NCBI RefSeq assembly: GCF_051622035.1
Contig: NC_135356.1
Coordinates: 13,502,079 to 13,566,078, forward strand
Direction: 5' to 3'
From: Arctopsyche grandis
Lineage: Eukaryota > Arthropoda > Insecta > Trichoptera > Hydropsychidae
Length of the DNA stretch: 64,000 nucleotides
Within the stretch, counting starts at the first letter, position 1. Each line of letters opens with the position of its first letter. A program made the translations under genes and the position numbers. Positions 46,710 to 59,154 of the stretch are shown here, one piece after another. The notes beneath the pieces were generated by a model. It made no database searches and was not told where the DNA came from. It worked only from the letters and a program-made list of their open reading frames with translations.

Positions 46710-47581
46710 ATCTTGAACTACTTAATATACCAGAGACGTCTAAAAACCTTTCTCGTAATATTAACAACGGAATGAAAAACGTAGACTACAATACAATGAC
46801 AGAAGACACAGTAGATGACAATTGGTATAAAATTAAAAAGGCTATCGATGAACCTAGTAAGGAAATATTAGTCAAAGATACCAATTTAACAAAAAAACAT
46901 GAATGGATGACGGAAGAAATTCTAGACTTAATGGACCGCCGAAGAACATTTAAAAATACAGACAACGCTCGATATAAAGATATCCACCGCTTGATTCCAA
47001 GTCCTTGAAAGAGAAGGACTTGGAAGAAAAATGCCATGAAATAGAGACCAAAAAGGCCAAAAATAAAAAAGCTTCAGGAAAGGATTCTATTCCTGTAGAA
47101 TTATTAAAATTATTGGATGAAGAAGGCATTTGAATACTGACGAAACTTTTCAATCAAATATATGAAACTGGTAAAATCCCGCAAGAATGGTTACAGTCAA
47201 TATTTATCCCCTTAGCAAAAAAAAATAAGCCAACCGGCTGCAATGACTATAGATTGATAAGTTTAATGAGCCACACCCTTAAAATACTTCTCAAAATCAT
47301 CCAAGAGAGAATAAGGCGTAAGTGCGAAAGTATGATAAGCGATTCGCAATTTGGTTTCAGAAGAGGATTGGGAACAAGAGAAGCGTTGTTCTGCATGAAC
47401 GTACTCCTACAAAAGTGTAGGGATTTCAAAAAGAGGATATACTTCTGTTTCATCGACTTTGAAAAGGCATTTGATAGAGTGGAACATGACAAATTAATCC
47501 ATGCACTAAACCAAACTGGGATAGATGCAAAGGATATCGCCCTTTTGAAGAACCTACATATATTGGAACCAATCTGCTGTC

Positions 47582-48064
47582 GTGAAGGTTGAAGACTTGG
47601 AAACTGAAAAAGTAGAAATTAGTCGAGGGGTACGGCAGGGATGTGTATTGTCGCCCATGCTCTTCAATCTGTATTCGGAAATGGTGTTGAACCAGGCAGT
47701 CGATAGTCGAATAGGAGTAAAAATAGGCGGCGAAATTATAAATAATATCCGTTTCGCTAATGATACGGCAACATTGACTGAGAGTGCCGAAGACCTGCAA
47801 TCGTTATTGATCGCAATTGATCATTCATGTCAAAAATGGGGTCTGTCTATTAATATCAACAAGACAAAATCAATGGTCATATGTAAAGAAAAAACGGATT
47901 CATTAAACCTGAGTGTGCGCGGACAAATGATTGAACAGGTCGAACAATACAAATACCTAGGAGCAATGATCAATACGGACGTCAGTTCCGAAATGGAGAT
48001 AAGAAGAAGGATCGAAATACCAAGAAATGCCTTCGGCAGCATGAAAAATGTTTTGTGTTGTTGA
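47582..48064 (+). pseudogene. LINE reverse transcriptase palm, FAND variant
   Basis: 160 codons with GVRQGCVLSP, then IRFANDTATL in place of FADD/YADD, so one catalytic Asp (codon 60) is Asn; then WGLSININKTKSM. Inactive as polymerase by this change alone. Confidence 0.9.
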
Positions 48065-49148
48065 AGGTTGTCTATGAAATTGCGCTTAAGCGTCCTGCAC
48101 TCCTATGTTTGGTCAGTTTTGCTGTACGGATGCGAAACGTGGACGCAGTTAGTGGCATCTATGAACAGGATCGAGTCCTTTGAAATGTGGTGTTACCGGA
48201 GGATGCTAGAGATCTCGTGGAAGGAGCATGTAAGAAACGAAACAATCCTCCAGCTTCTTCATAATAAGAGGTAAATAAAAAGAGAGAGCTTCTTGACACG
48301 GTGAAGCGCCGTAAGATGGAATACTTTGGCCACATAATTCGCGGCCCCAAATATCGCCTTCTACAAACAATCATAGAAGGGAAAATAGAAGGCAAACGGT
48401 GGCTTGGGAGAAAAAAGCTCTCTTGGCTCCGGAACATCAGGTCATGGATGGGACTCGGTCTCGAAAAGTTATTTCGGCTTGCCCATGATAGGGAAGAATT
48501 CGCACGGGCCATAAACGATGTTTGCCCATGGTAGTCGTCTACGTCCGAATACGAATTCGGCATTAGAAGAAGAAGAAGTGTGTATCAAAGATTCCGGACA
48601 GGTGTAGATCAATTACGTTATTTTATCCAAAATCTTGACCTACATATATATACATTTTTGTCAATAAACGAAAGCCGCAATAGCCACGCGAACGATACTG
48701 CAACTTGCAAAGTGTATGTATTTCTATATGTAATAACGGAGCGTGTTATTATAGTATGTAAATCGGTAGACGGGTTTTGCGCGGCAGCCATTTGCAGGTG
48801 TATACTATTTTATGATATTTATATGTATGTAGATGCAAGCCCTGACGACAGCAGATTCGATCGATAGAGCTAAATGCAACCCCCGGATGCAACGGAACAG
48901 CCATGCGTCTGTCTGGATGCGATTCGAATATTTGATGTCGTCTCAAAATGGCCGACAGCTTTATTCGTGCTGCATATATTAAATATGAAATCAAAATTAT
49001 GACAGACAATAACATAAAAGATACGTATGTGTCGTTCGTAGAGATCTCTAACTACGATATTCACATGGTAGTGTGCCGAAACGATATATAAATCACCCAA
49101 CTATTTTTCGCACAAGTTCTTTGTCAACAAAGTAATTTTGAAATAATA

Positions 49149-49373
49149 TTGAAGACAAAGGACATAAACAAATTAAAGGACATAAAAAAGAGTTTTTTGG
49201 AAAATCGATTTGAATTTTTTTTATTTTGTCAATTGGCTGGATTGAACAATGAAAATTTTGAAAATGTTACATCATATCAAAAAATTACAAATTCACCCAT
49301 TGCAAACTTAAATGAGTCGCTCAGTCTGATAAGCGAAAATTCAAAATCACTCTTTTGCACCAAGTTCCCATAG
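49149..49373 (+). other. Conserved short frame in array, copy 3
   Basis: Identical to copy 1 except one residue (VTSYQKI). Confidence 0.4.
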
Positions 49374-49487
49374 ATATTTGATGTTATTTTAATATTTCAA
49401 GAAATTGCTACTTCCAAGGAAATTTTTCTATTTAAAATATAATCAACACCGAAAAAAAAATACCGAATATAAGATAAACAGTAGCAA

Positions 49488-49539
49488 CTAGTGGTTAGCA
49501 TATAGTGCTTTCGAACGAAGTGATCACGGATTCGATTTT
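49488..49539 (+). other. tRNA-like promoter boxes, array copy 2
   Basis: Same A/B-box-like layout as at 44935. Confidence 0.45.
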
Positions 49540-50511
49540 ATGTTTATAATTGTAATTATCATTTCTTGGTCTGTATAATACATTCGCATATGTAAAGACG
49601 AGTGTGCAATGATCGATTAAATTAAATCAATTAACTTGCCCAAATATCATGATTTGACGTATTATGTAAGTCTACAAGACTCAATAAATCCAGCAGTGCT
49701 ATAAAAAACCATGTGAAACGTATAAGAGGTTAGTAAAAAATCATTGTAATTCATATGAATTGAACATAAAAATCATATATCATACGGAGCATACAGATCG
49801 GTTGAGCGGTTAAGGAGATAAATGAATAAAAAAAGGTAGAAACCTATAATGGTAGGAACCACTTGCGTTCAACCTGAAATTTTGAAATAAAATTTCACCG
49901 TAAGTGATGGCATTAACAAAGTTTGAATTATCTCCAAAATACACGCACTAGGGATCGAGACTAGATAAAAATCAGTCAAATTTTCCCACAGCCACAAATT
50001 GATACGTCATCTGTTGTATGTACATATGTAGATATAGTAATAAAAATGCGACGGTATACTAATATTTGAATATGAAAATGGGAACAAAGCTGCACCACTA
50101 ACTCAATTGAGTCAAATTGCAGAACGAAAGAAGATGGTAATACAAAATTGCTTCTCACCCATGATCTATTGCGTGATGAATGCACTAAAACATACATATT
50201 GTATATGTACAAAAGTAAATATGTATGCAACCGTTCCGACGCTCGTCCGATTCCGAAGCTTCCAGGCAGCCGACTGACTCTGTCCACCCCTGTTTTTTAG
50301 CACGTCTGAGTTTTGCTGCAGAACGGCGGGCACACAATCAAAAAATCGATTCAACTATATATAAATATACGATATATAAATCACCCAACTGTTTTTCGCA
50401 CAAGTTCTTTGTCAACAAAGTAATTTTGAAATAATATTGAAGACAAAGGACATAAACAAATTAAAGGACATGGAGTTTTTTGGAAAATCGATTTGAATTT
50501 TTTTTATTTTT

Positions 50512-50874
50512 TATCTCGTGGAAGGAGCATGTAAAAAACGAAACAATCCTCCAGCTTCTTCATAATAAGAGGTAAGTAAAAAGAGAGAGTTTCTTGACAC
50601 GTTGAAGAGTCGTAAGATGGAATACTTTGGCCACATTATTCGCGGCCCCAAATATCGCCTTCTACAAACAATCATAGAAGGGAAAATAGAAGGCAAACGG
50701 TGGCTTGGGAGAAAAAAGCTCTCTTGGCTCCAGAACATCAGGTCATGGATGGGACTCGGTCTCGAAAAGTTATTTCGGCTTGCCCATGATAGGGAAGAAT
50801 TCGCACGGGCCATAAACGATGTCTGCCCATGGTAGTTGTCTACGTCCGAATACGGATTCGGCATTAGAAGAAGA
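50512..50874 (+). pseudogene. RTE-like LINE 3' fragment 2
   Basis: Starts at ISWKEHVKNETILQLLHNKR and runs to DVCPW and the (GAA)n tail. Left boundary interrupts the conserved short frame (partial copy at 50442-50511). Confidence 0.9.
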
Positions 50875-51449
50875 AGAAGTGTGTATCAAAGATTCACGAC
50901 AGGTGTAGATCAATTACGTTATTTTATCCAAAATCTTGACCTACATATATATACATTTTTGTCAATAAACGAAAGCCGCAATAGCCACGCGAACGATACT
51001 GCAACTTGCAAAGTGTATGTATTTCTATATGTAATAACGGAGCGTGTTATTATAGTATGTACATCGGTAGACGGGTTTTGCGCGGCAGCCATTTGCAGGT
51101 GTATACTATTTTATGATATTTATATGTATGTAGATGCAAGCCCTGACGACAGCAGATTCGATCGATAGAGCTAAATGCAACCCCCGGATGCAACGGAACA
51201 GCCATGCGTCTGTCTGGATGCGATTCGAATATTTGATGTCGTCTCAAAATGGCCGACAGCTTTATTCGTGCTGCATATATTAAATATGAAATCAAAATTA
51301 TGACAGACAATAAAATAAAAGATACGTATGTGTCGTTCGTAGAGATCTCTAACTACGATATTCACATGGTAGTATGCCAAAACGATATATAAATCACCCA
51401 ACTATTTTTCGCACAAGTTCTTTGTCAACAAAGTAATTTTGAAATAATA

Positions 51450-51674
51450 TTGAAGACAAAGGACATAAACAAATTAAAGTACATAAAAAAGAGTTTTTTG
51501 GAAAATCGATTTGAATTTTTTTTATTTTGTCAATTGGCTGGATTGAACAATGAAAATTTTGAAAATGTTACATCATATCAAAAAATTACAAATTCACCCA
51601 TTGCAAACTTAAATGAGTCACTCAGTCTGATAAGCGAAAATTCAAAATCACTCTTTTGCACCAAGTTCCCATAG
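51450..51674 (+). other. Conserved short frame in array, copy 4
   Basis: Same frame with one change (LKYIKKS). Confidence 0.4.
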
Positions 51675-51787
51675 ATATTTGATGTTATTTTAATATTTCA
51701 AGAAATTGCTTCTTCCAAGGAAATTTTTCTATTTAAAATATAATCAAAACCGAAAAAAAATACCGAATATAAGATAAACACTAGCAA

Positions 51788-51839
51788 CTAGTGGTTAGCA
51801 TATAGTGCTTTCGAACAAAGTGATCACGGATTCGATTTT
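51788..51839 (+). other. tRNA-like promoter boxes, array copy 3
   Basis: Same A/B-box-like layout as at 44935. Confidence 0.45.
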
Positions 51840-53318
51840 ATGTTTATAATTGTAATTGTAATTTCTTGGTCTGTATAATACACTCGCATATGTAAAGACG
51901 AGTGTGCAATGATCGATTAAATTAAATCAATTAACTTGCCCAAATATCATGATTTGACGTATTAAGTCTACAACACTCAATAAATCACAGCAGTGCTTAA
52001 AAAAAAAACATGTGAAACGTATAAGAGGTTAGTAAAAAATCATTGTAATTCATATGAATTGAACATAAAAATCACATATCATACGGAGCATACAGATCGG
52101 TTGAGCGGTTTAGGAGATAAATGAATAAAAAAAGGTAGAAACCTATAATGGTAGGAACCACTTGCGTTCAACCTGAAATTTTGAAATAAAATTTCAGGTC
52201 ATGGCATTAACAAAGTTTGAATTATCTCCAAAATACACGCACGTTTTTAAAAACCACGAAATCGCGATCAGGGATCGAGACTAGATAAAAATCAGTTAAA
52301 TTTTCCCACAGCCACAAATTGATACGTCATCTGTTGTATGTACATAGATATATATAGTAATAAAAATGCGACGGTATATTAATATTCGAATATGAAAATG
52401 GGAACAAACAGCACCACTAACTCAATTGAGTCAAATTGCAGAACGATCGCGCAAAGAAGATGGTAATACAAAATTGCTTCTCACCCATGATCTATTGCGG
52501 AATGAATGCACTAAAACATACATATTGTATATGTACAAAAGTAAATATGTATGCAACCGTTCCGACGCTCGTCCGATTCCGAAGCTTCCAGGCAGCCGAC
52601 TGACTCTGTCCACCCCTGTTTTTTAGCACGTCTGAGTTTTGCTGCAAAACGGCGGGCACACAATCAAAAAATCGATTCAACTATATAAAAAAATAAACGC
52701 GCTTTTCCGGTGCAGATGCGGATGTGAAAAAAAAATTACACGAACCGAAATCAAATCACAGACTGACGCGATCTTTGCGACTGTATGATCTTTGCTACGA
52801 CATTTGACATATGTACATTTGTATGTAGATAGAGAGACAAATCTGAAAATGTCGTTTCTGAGACCGAAGCATTATTATGTCAACTGCGATCATATTTATG
52901 AAAAAACAAAATTTATACATAAAAGATCGTGAAGTTCTTTGTCGAAAAAGAATTGTAATCATAGACAAGTTTCTCGTATGATCTCTGTTACGACACATTT
53001 GTTAGTTTCGTTTCAGAGACCGAAGCATTATTTGATCAAATGCGATTTTTGGGATTACATTTAATGGAAAAACTAAATTTACTGTGGCAAATTATACATA
53101 CATATGTATGTAGTATAATGAAAGTAGTTATAAATAAAGACTTTTTTCATTTCTCGTACGATCTCTGCTTTGGATAGTATGACAAATCTGTTAATTTTGT
53201 CTCCGAAACTGAAATATTATAATATATAATAAAATGCAATTTTGAGATCGTATTGATGAAAAAACTAAATTTACTATCAAAAGTTCACACAAAGTTCATT
53301 GCGTTTAAAGAGTTTTTG

Positions 53319-53525
53319 TTAATATTTCGGTCGTAATATCTGAGCATGGGCTCTCAGAGGAATAATTTCACTGTTTTCGTCAGAGTCACTTTCAAAATCC
53401 ATAATATTGTCACTGTCACTGTCACTCCCAACACTAACCGAATAATTCGAATGTCTATCAGCGGTATATTCCTCATCGTCATGATAAGAGACGACGTCAT
53501 CGTCATCGTCGTCTTCGTAATCCAT
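53319..53525 (-). other. Acidic ORF in array, copy 2
   Basis: 68 codons, MDYEDDDDDDVVSYHDDEEY then TADRHSNYSVSVGSDSDSDN; differs from 42238-42438 by a two-codon indel and a few substitutions, keeping the frame. Confidence 0.4.
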
Positions 53526-53969
53526 TTTAATTGGGTAATATCGTGGTGAAGAAACTATGTGTATACTTATGGGGCTTGGCTAGAGTTGTGGAAGTTCTCG
53601 TAGCGGCTATGTTGTTGAAGTTGTTAAAGTTGCGGCTGGATCGTCGTGTGTCTGATTTCTGGAATCGGTGCAGCTATGATGTTCTCAATGCAACTACATT
53701 GAAGGAGTTCTCCGAAACGGCGGTGTTACGAATTGATAATTAAATATTTACCAATCGTATACTTTTCTATGCAAAATGCAATGCAAACTCAATTATGTGC
53801 AGAAAGAAGTAAGTAACTACAGTTCCGGTTCATGCCTTTGAATTGAAATCTCCAAATATCTGAACCCTTATATTAATTCATCGAAAGTAGATTTTCAGCT
53901 TATTATGTGCTACAGTTTTTGAAATATAGCGTTTTTAAAAAAAAATGTGACCAGATTTACAAACGGCCA

Positions 53970-54092
53970 CACTGTGCATCGTGTAATTTAACTTTAGATT
54001 ACTTTCTTTGGGATTACTTGAAGAGTGAAGTTCAAAAACCACGTGGTCGGTATGATCAAGAGTATATTAATTCAGATGTAATAGATACACGA
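53970..54092 (+). pseudogene. Mariner-type transposase C-terminal scrap, array copy 3
   Basis: CASCNLTLDYFLWDYLKSEV then QKPRGRYDQEYINSDVI, open from 53907 to 54095. Confidence 0.75.
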
Positions 54093-54154
54093 TGATTTAT
54101 AGCTTCAAAGTTGAAAGAAGAACGCAGTTTTATGTATCAATGATTCATGACAGG

Positions 54155-55362
54155 CAGTGGCGGACTGGCCATACAAGCTTCATGCCCGATGGCATGTGGG
54201 CCACACTATCAGTTAGAAAATATGGGCCCTCAGTAAAATTAAATAACTTTAAACTATTTCACGTGTGTAAAAATTTATAGGATATCGCACTTTGGGACCT
54301 AGAGTCTGGGTATTTCAACAAAACAAATTTCTTACGATATACAAAAACAACTAATACCTGCTTTAACAGCCCAAGGATCGGTTAACTTTTTTTACAAGGC
54401 TCGAAATGTAAATTTTAACATTTGCGTGGGCCTTTTTACCGGGCCCATTTCCAACCTCAAGATTATGCATACACCAATACCTATGTAACAACTACCTACT
54501 GAAATAAAAATGGGAATAAACAAATATCCGTGAATAATATAAACTGAATTGCTTAAAACAATTTTGATAGGACGATTCATCATCAACCAGCGATTTAAAT
54601 TTACTTCATACATACTTTCAAAATAGCATTTGATTATACTTCGACGATATAGTAATATTTAAATACACAATTTTAAACAGTTTCCGAATATAAAATCTAT
54701 TCCTAATCTAGACATATCCATGTTTATATAGAAACATAGTACATAGGCCCCCTCCCCAAAATCCCGATTTTTGATTAACATTAATCGAAAATATCATGCA
54801 TTTTTAGTTTTCAGGGACGTAATTTGGGGGGGCACTCGCCCCCCTAAATTAAAGAATAGTGTGAATTTAGAAAATATTATGAATTTAATGATTAATGAGA
54901 TACTATGGATCTATGAATGCTGCGTTTATTTCTTATGTACATATGTTACTTTGGGGTAATTAATAAAATAATCGCTGCTATGTGCTTTGAAAAAAAAAGA
55001 TTTTATTATTTTGAAGCAAGTATATTTTGGTTTTTAATTGGTATGCCTTGGGTAACATTCTTAGAAAGTAAAAGCCGCTTTTATGCCGCATTCTTTTATG
55101 ATGCATTCTATTTACCTAGGAAAAGGGTTAAAACAAAATATACAATGTAATTTATGGATCTATTTTGCCTTTGCCATTTTTCTTGTGCCTAAATTTGTTT
55201 ATTCCCATTTTTGAAAATTTTATTTATTTTTTGCCCTTGATTTGTAGCGTGATGGAAAGAAGAAAAATTTGTTATATGGGGGGGGGGGACAATTTTTTTT
55301 AACCCTGGGTGGGCCCCCTTTGACTACTGGCATGCACTGATTTCAGTCCCAGTCCGCCACTG
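54155..55362. mobile_element. Non-autonomous hAT element, CAGTGGCGGACTGG family
   Basis: Perfect 14-bp TIRs CAGTGGCGGACTGG / CCAGTCCGCCACTG and perfect 8-bp target duplication ATGACAGG (54147-54154 and 55363-55370). 1208 bp, no transposase motif. Contains a G-run at 55279-55288. The target is the array minisatellite. Confidence 0.96.
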
Positions 55363-55912
55363 ATGACAGGTATGTATCAATGATTTACGATGGGTGTATG
55401 TATCAAAGATTCACGACGGGTGTAGATCAAGTACGTTATTTTATCCAAAATCTTGACCTACATATGTATACATTTTTGTCGATAAACGAAAGCCGCAAAG
55501 TGTATGTATGTATAGCGGAGCGTGTTAATAAAGTACATCGGTAGACGGGTTTATTATACATATGATATTTATATGTATGTACATAAATGCAATCCCTAAC
55601 GACAGCAGATTCGATCAATAGAGCTAAATGCAACCCCCGGATGCGACTCAACAGCCATGCGTCTGTCTGGATGCGATTCGAATATTTGATGTCGTCTCAA
55701 AATGGCCGACAGCTTTATTCGTGCTGCATATATTAAATATGAAATCAAAATTTTGGAAAGACAATAAAATAAAAGATACGTATGTGTCGTTCGTAGAGAT
55801 CTCTAACTACGATATTCACATGGTAGTATGCCAAAACGATATATAAATCACCCAACTATTTTTCGCTAAGTTCAACTAAGTTCTTTGTCAACAAAGTAAT
55901 TTTGAAATAATA

Positions 55913-56134
55913 TTGAAGACAAAGGACATAAACAAATTAAAGGACATAAAAAGGAGTTTTTTGGAAAATCGATTTGAATTTTTTTTATTTTGTCAATTGG
56001 CTGGATTGAACAATGAAAATTTTGAAAATGTTACATCATATCAAAAAATTACAAATTCACCCATTGCAAACTTAAATGAGTCGCTCAGTCTGATAAGCGA
56101 TACTTCCATGGAAATTTGTCTATTTAAAATATAA
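55913..56134 (+). other. Conserved short frame in array, copy 5 (truncated)
   Basis: Same frame but a deletion after SLSLIS removes the ENSKSLFCTKFP end and the following 60 bp. Confidence 0.4.
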
Positions 56135-56179
56135 TCAAATCCGAAAAAAAATACCAAATATAAGATAAACAGTAGCAAC

Positions 56180-56230
56180 TAGTGGTTAGCATATAGTGCT
56201 TTCGAACAAAGTGATCACGGATTCGATTTT
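56180..56230 (+). other. tRNA-like promoter boxes, array copy 4
   Basis: Same A/B-box-like layout as at 44935. Confidence 0.45.
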
Positions 56231-57800
56231 ATGTTTATAATTGTAATTGTCATTTCTTGGTCTGTATAAAACACTCGCATATGTAAAGACGAGTGTGCAA
56301 TGATAGATTAAATTAAATCAATTAACTTGCCCGAATATCATGATTTGACGTATTAAGTCTACAAGACTCAATAAATCACAGCAGTGCTTTAAAAAACCAT
56401 GTGAAACGTATAAGAGGTTAGTAAAAAATCATTGTAATTCATATGAATTGAACATAAAAATCACATATAGATCCATATAGAGCATACAGATCCGTTGAGC
56501 GGTTTAGGAGATAAATGAATAAAAAAAGGTAGAAACCTATTAGAAACCGTCAAATTTTCCCACAGCCACAAATTGATACGTCATCTATTGTACATATGTA
56601 CATAGATATAGTAATAAAAATGCGACGGTACATTAATATTCGAATATGAAAATGGGAACAAACAGCACCACTAACTCAATTGAGTCAAATTGCAGAACGA
56701 TCGCGCAAAGAAGATGGTAATACAAAATTGCTTCTCACCCATGATCTATTGCGGAATGAATGCACTAAAACATACATATTGTATATGTACAAAAGTAAAT
56801 ATGTATGCAACCGTTCCGACGCTCGTCCGATTCCGAAGCTTCCAGCCAGACGACTGACTCTGTCCACCCCTGTTTTTTAGCACGTCTGAGTTTTGCTGCA
56901 GAACGGCGGGCACAAAATCAAAAAATCGATTCAACTATATAAAAAAACAAACGCGCTTTTCCGGTGCAGATGCGGATGTGAAAAAAAATTACACGAACCG
57001 AAATCAAATCACAGACTGACGCGACGTGGCGCTTCAAAATCGATACAGCTGTACGTACTTGTCGTAAAAACGAGGGACATATCTACATATGTATACTGTA
57101 TAATCCCACGTATGACATAAGTATACACATGTAATAAATACCCAGCTATAGGTATAACCGGCATCGCCTGAGTCTTTTATCTTATATACGAGTGTATAAA
57201 GTTATACAAGAACGATCAATGTTCGATATTATTTTTTCTGGTATGTTCGAAGCCTTCCCGACTTCGGTTTAATATATAATAACAAATCTTTGACGCTAAA
57301 TGAACAAATCCTAACAATTTGTGTACATTATCCAATTATAATTGGCATGGCACTCATTGATATACATTTGAGGTATCGGTGCAGAATGATTTTTAGCTTT
57401 TAAGGTGAGCATTCGTGTGGAAATTTCTTGATAGGCAAGTTTCTCGTATGATCTTTGCTACGTCATTTGATATACATATATGTGGATAAAGAGACAAATC
57501 TGACAATGTCGTTTCTGAGACCGAAGCATTATTATGTCAACTGCGATCATATTTATGAAAAAACAAAATTTATACATAAAAGATCGTGAAGTTCATTGCC
57601 GAAAAAAAGTTGTAATCATAGACAAGTTTCTCGTACGATCTCTGTTACGACACATTTGTTAGTTTCGTTTCAGAGACCGAAGCATTGTTTGATCAAATGC
57701 GATTTTTGGGATTGTATTAATAGAAAAACTAAATTTACTGTCGCAAATTATACATATGTATGCGTTAAAAGAGTTTTTGTTAATATTTCGGTGACGACAC

Positions 57801-58777
57801 AACTAGGATCACCCGACTGATTTTGTTGTGAAAACCAAGCTTATCTGTTGGCGGAAAAGTTGCTAATCGTCGAGAAACAGGCGCGACATCACAATTGCTA
57901 GTGACTTGTTTCTACCTATAGCTATGAATATCAATGATCACCTTTAGTTTGCTATGGCCAAGTAATAAACAATTAAACATATGTACATACATATGTATAT
58001 TAAACAAACAAAAAGTTTCTGCATACGGAATGTCTAATATTATTGCGGAATCATTACGAATCCATTGATATTTACACCGGGCTTAAATTTTAAATTGAGA
58101 TAAATAGAACCCCAAAAAAGCATAATTTTAAGTTAGCCACTCGCGATGCTCGCCAAAGCTCGAATCGAAAGCTCGATTGCTTTGAACGAATAGCTAGAAT
58201 ATGCTTACTAGAGATACTGTGGGACGTATGTATCTCTCATTTGAAGATTTTAAACCAATTTATAGCTCTTTCACGTGAACTTATTTCTTAGTATGATGTT
58301 GCAAGTTTTTCGGTTGGGTGCACGTATAAGCGCAGTTCATAACTACATATAAACATTTCCCCCCTTACTCGCATTTATACCATACCTATACATTCTAGTT
58401 ACTTAATTTGTATATTTGTAAAACAGTAACATAAGATTCAACCACATTTTGACCGAATGGTACATGCAAGTTACTTGCAAGCTTTTAACGAGTGACTGAA
58501 ATGTGTATCCGCTGCTAGATCCATCATCGTGGCATTCTAATTCCAGGGAATGAAATAGAAATGAGCTTTTCATGCCAATTCATATGTTTAAAGAAAAATG
58601 AAGAAATATATATTTTTTAGTAAAATATGAATACATGCATAGATATGTATGTATGATAATGGAATTTTCGCATAGAGATAATGCGGCAAAGTTTTCGTGC
58701 ATCTTGTGTAACACAACGGTGGGTAATATCGACTTTTGTGCCTATTGGAACACGCGACCTTGAACTTGGCGCAAATT
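57801..58777. other. Non-coding sequence after the array
   Basis: No repeat shared with the array and no supported gene. Confidence 0.5.
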
Positions 58778-59154
58778 CAGCGAAATCAGAGTCGAAGTCG
58801 TTAAAAATTAACCGGCCCCGACTTTTTTTATTATTTTCTTTAATAAATAATATTACGGTTGTGTCAAGTAGAATTTCCAATTTTACTGAAATAAATCCCC
58901 TCATAAATAGAAATTTAATAATGTATTTATAAAAATCGTGAATTCCACGTATTTCGATATTTGCTTACACGTATTTGTTTCCTCCGTCTCATATTTTTTT
59001 TTATTCTTATTTTTACTCTCCTTTTTTTAAATGTATGTACATAATTGAATACCGTAAATAATAAATGATCTAAGTGCCATTTTTAAGATTATGAGATACA
59101 TCGTTTTTTTTTCAATGAATTGTACAACATTGTATGAGCAATACAAACTTGCGA

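Larger units (their letters stand above)
46093..48575 (+). mobile_element. RTE-like LINE, degenerate, 5'-truncated
   Basis: Order of pieces: apurinic endonuclease at 46179-46708 (IIQVYAPT, ILGDFNAE, NQIDYIIINKRF, SDHCLL), linker 46772-47007, reverse transcriptase 47040-48064 (KKASGKDSIPVELL, NDYRLISL, QFGFRRGLGTREAL, FIDFEKAFDRVEHDKL, GVRQGCVLSPMLFNLY), and C-terminal block 48068-48534 (LYGCETWT, MEYFGHIIRG, SWMGLGLEKLF). At least three frameshifts and two stops. The catalytic FADD box reads FAND (47753-47764). 3' end is (GAA)n. Left end joins array block at ACTAGTGA 46093, where paralogues continue uninterrupted. Confidence 0.92.
39838..57800. repeat. Array of duplicated composite repeat units
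   Basis: The same blocks recur in the same order and orientation. Block starting ACCAATCGTATACTTTTC at 39838, 42707, 53748; GACGACAGCAGATTCGATC at 40747, 44291, 48844, 51145, 55596; GAAGACAAAGGACATAAAC at 41056, 44599, 45771, 49151, 50442, 51452, 55915; GCAGAACGATCGCGCAAA or variants at 41365, 45443, 50118, 52438, 56692; GACCGAAGCATTATTATGTC at 41781, 52862, 57521. Offsets of exactly about 2301 bp (48.6 to 53 kb) and about 4553 bp (44.3 to 49 kb) show tandem duplication. Differences between copies are insertions of LINEs and a hAT. Confidence 0.95.

Noticed and set aside
46786..47037. Minus ORFs across the RTE-like LINE
   Set aside because: Shadows of the plus-strand endonuclease/RT frames.
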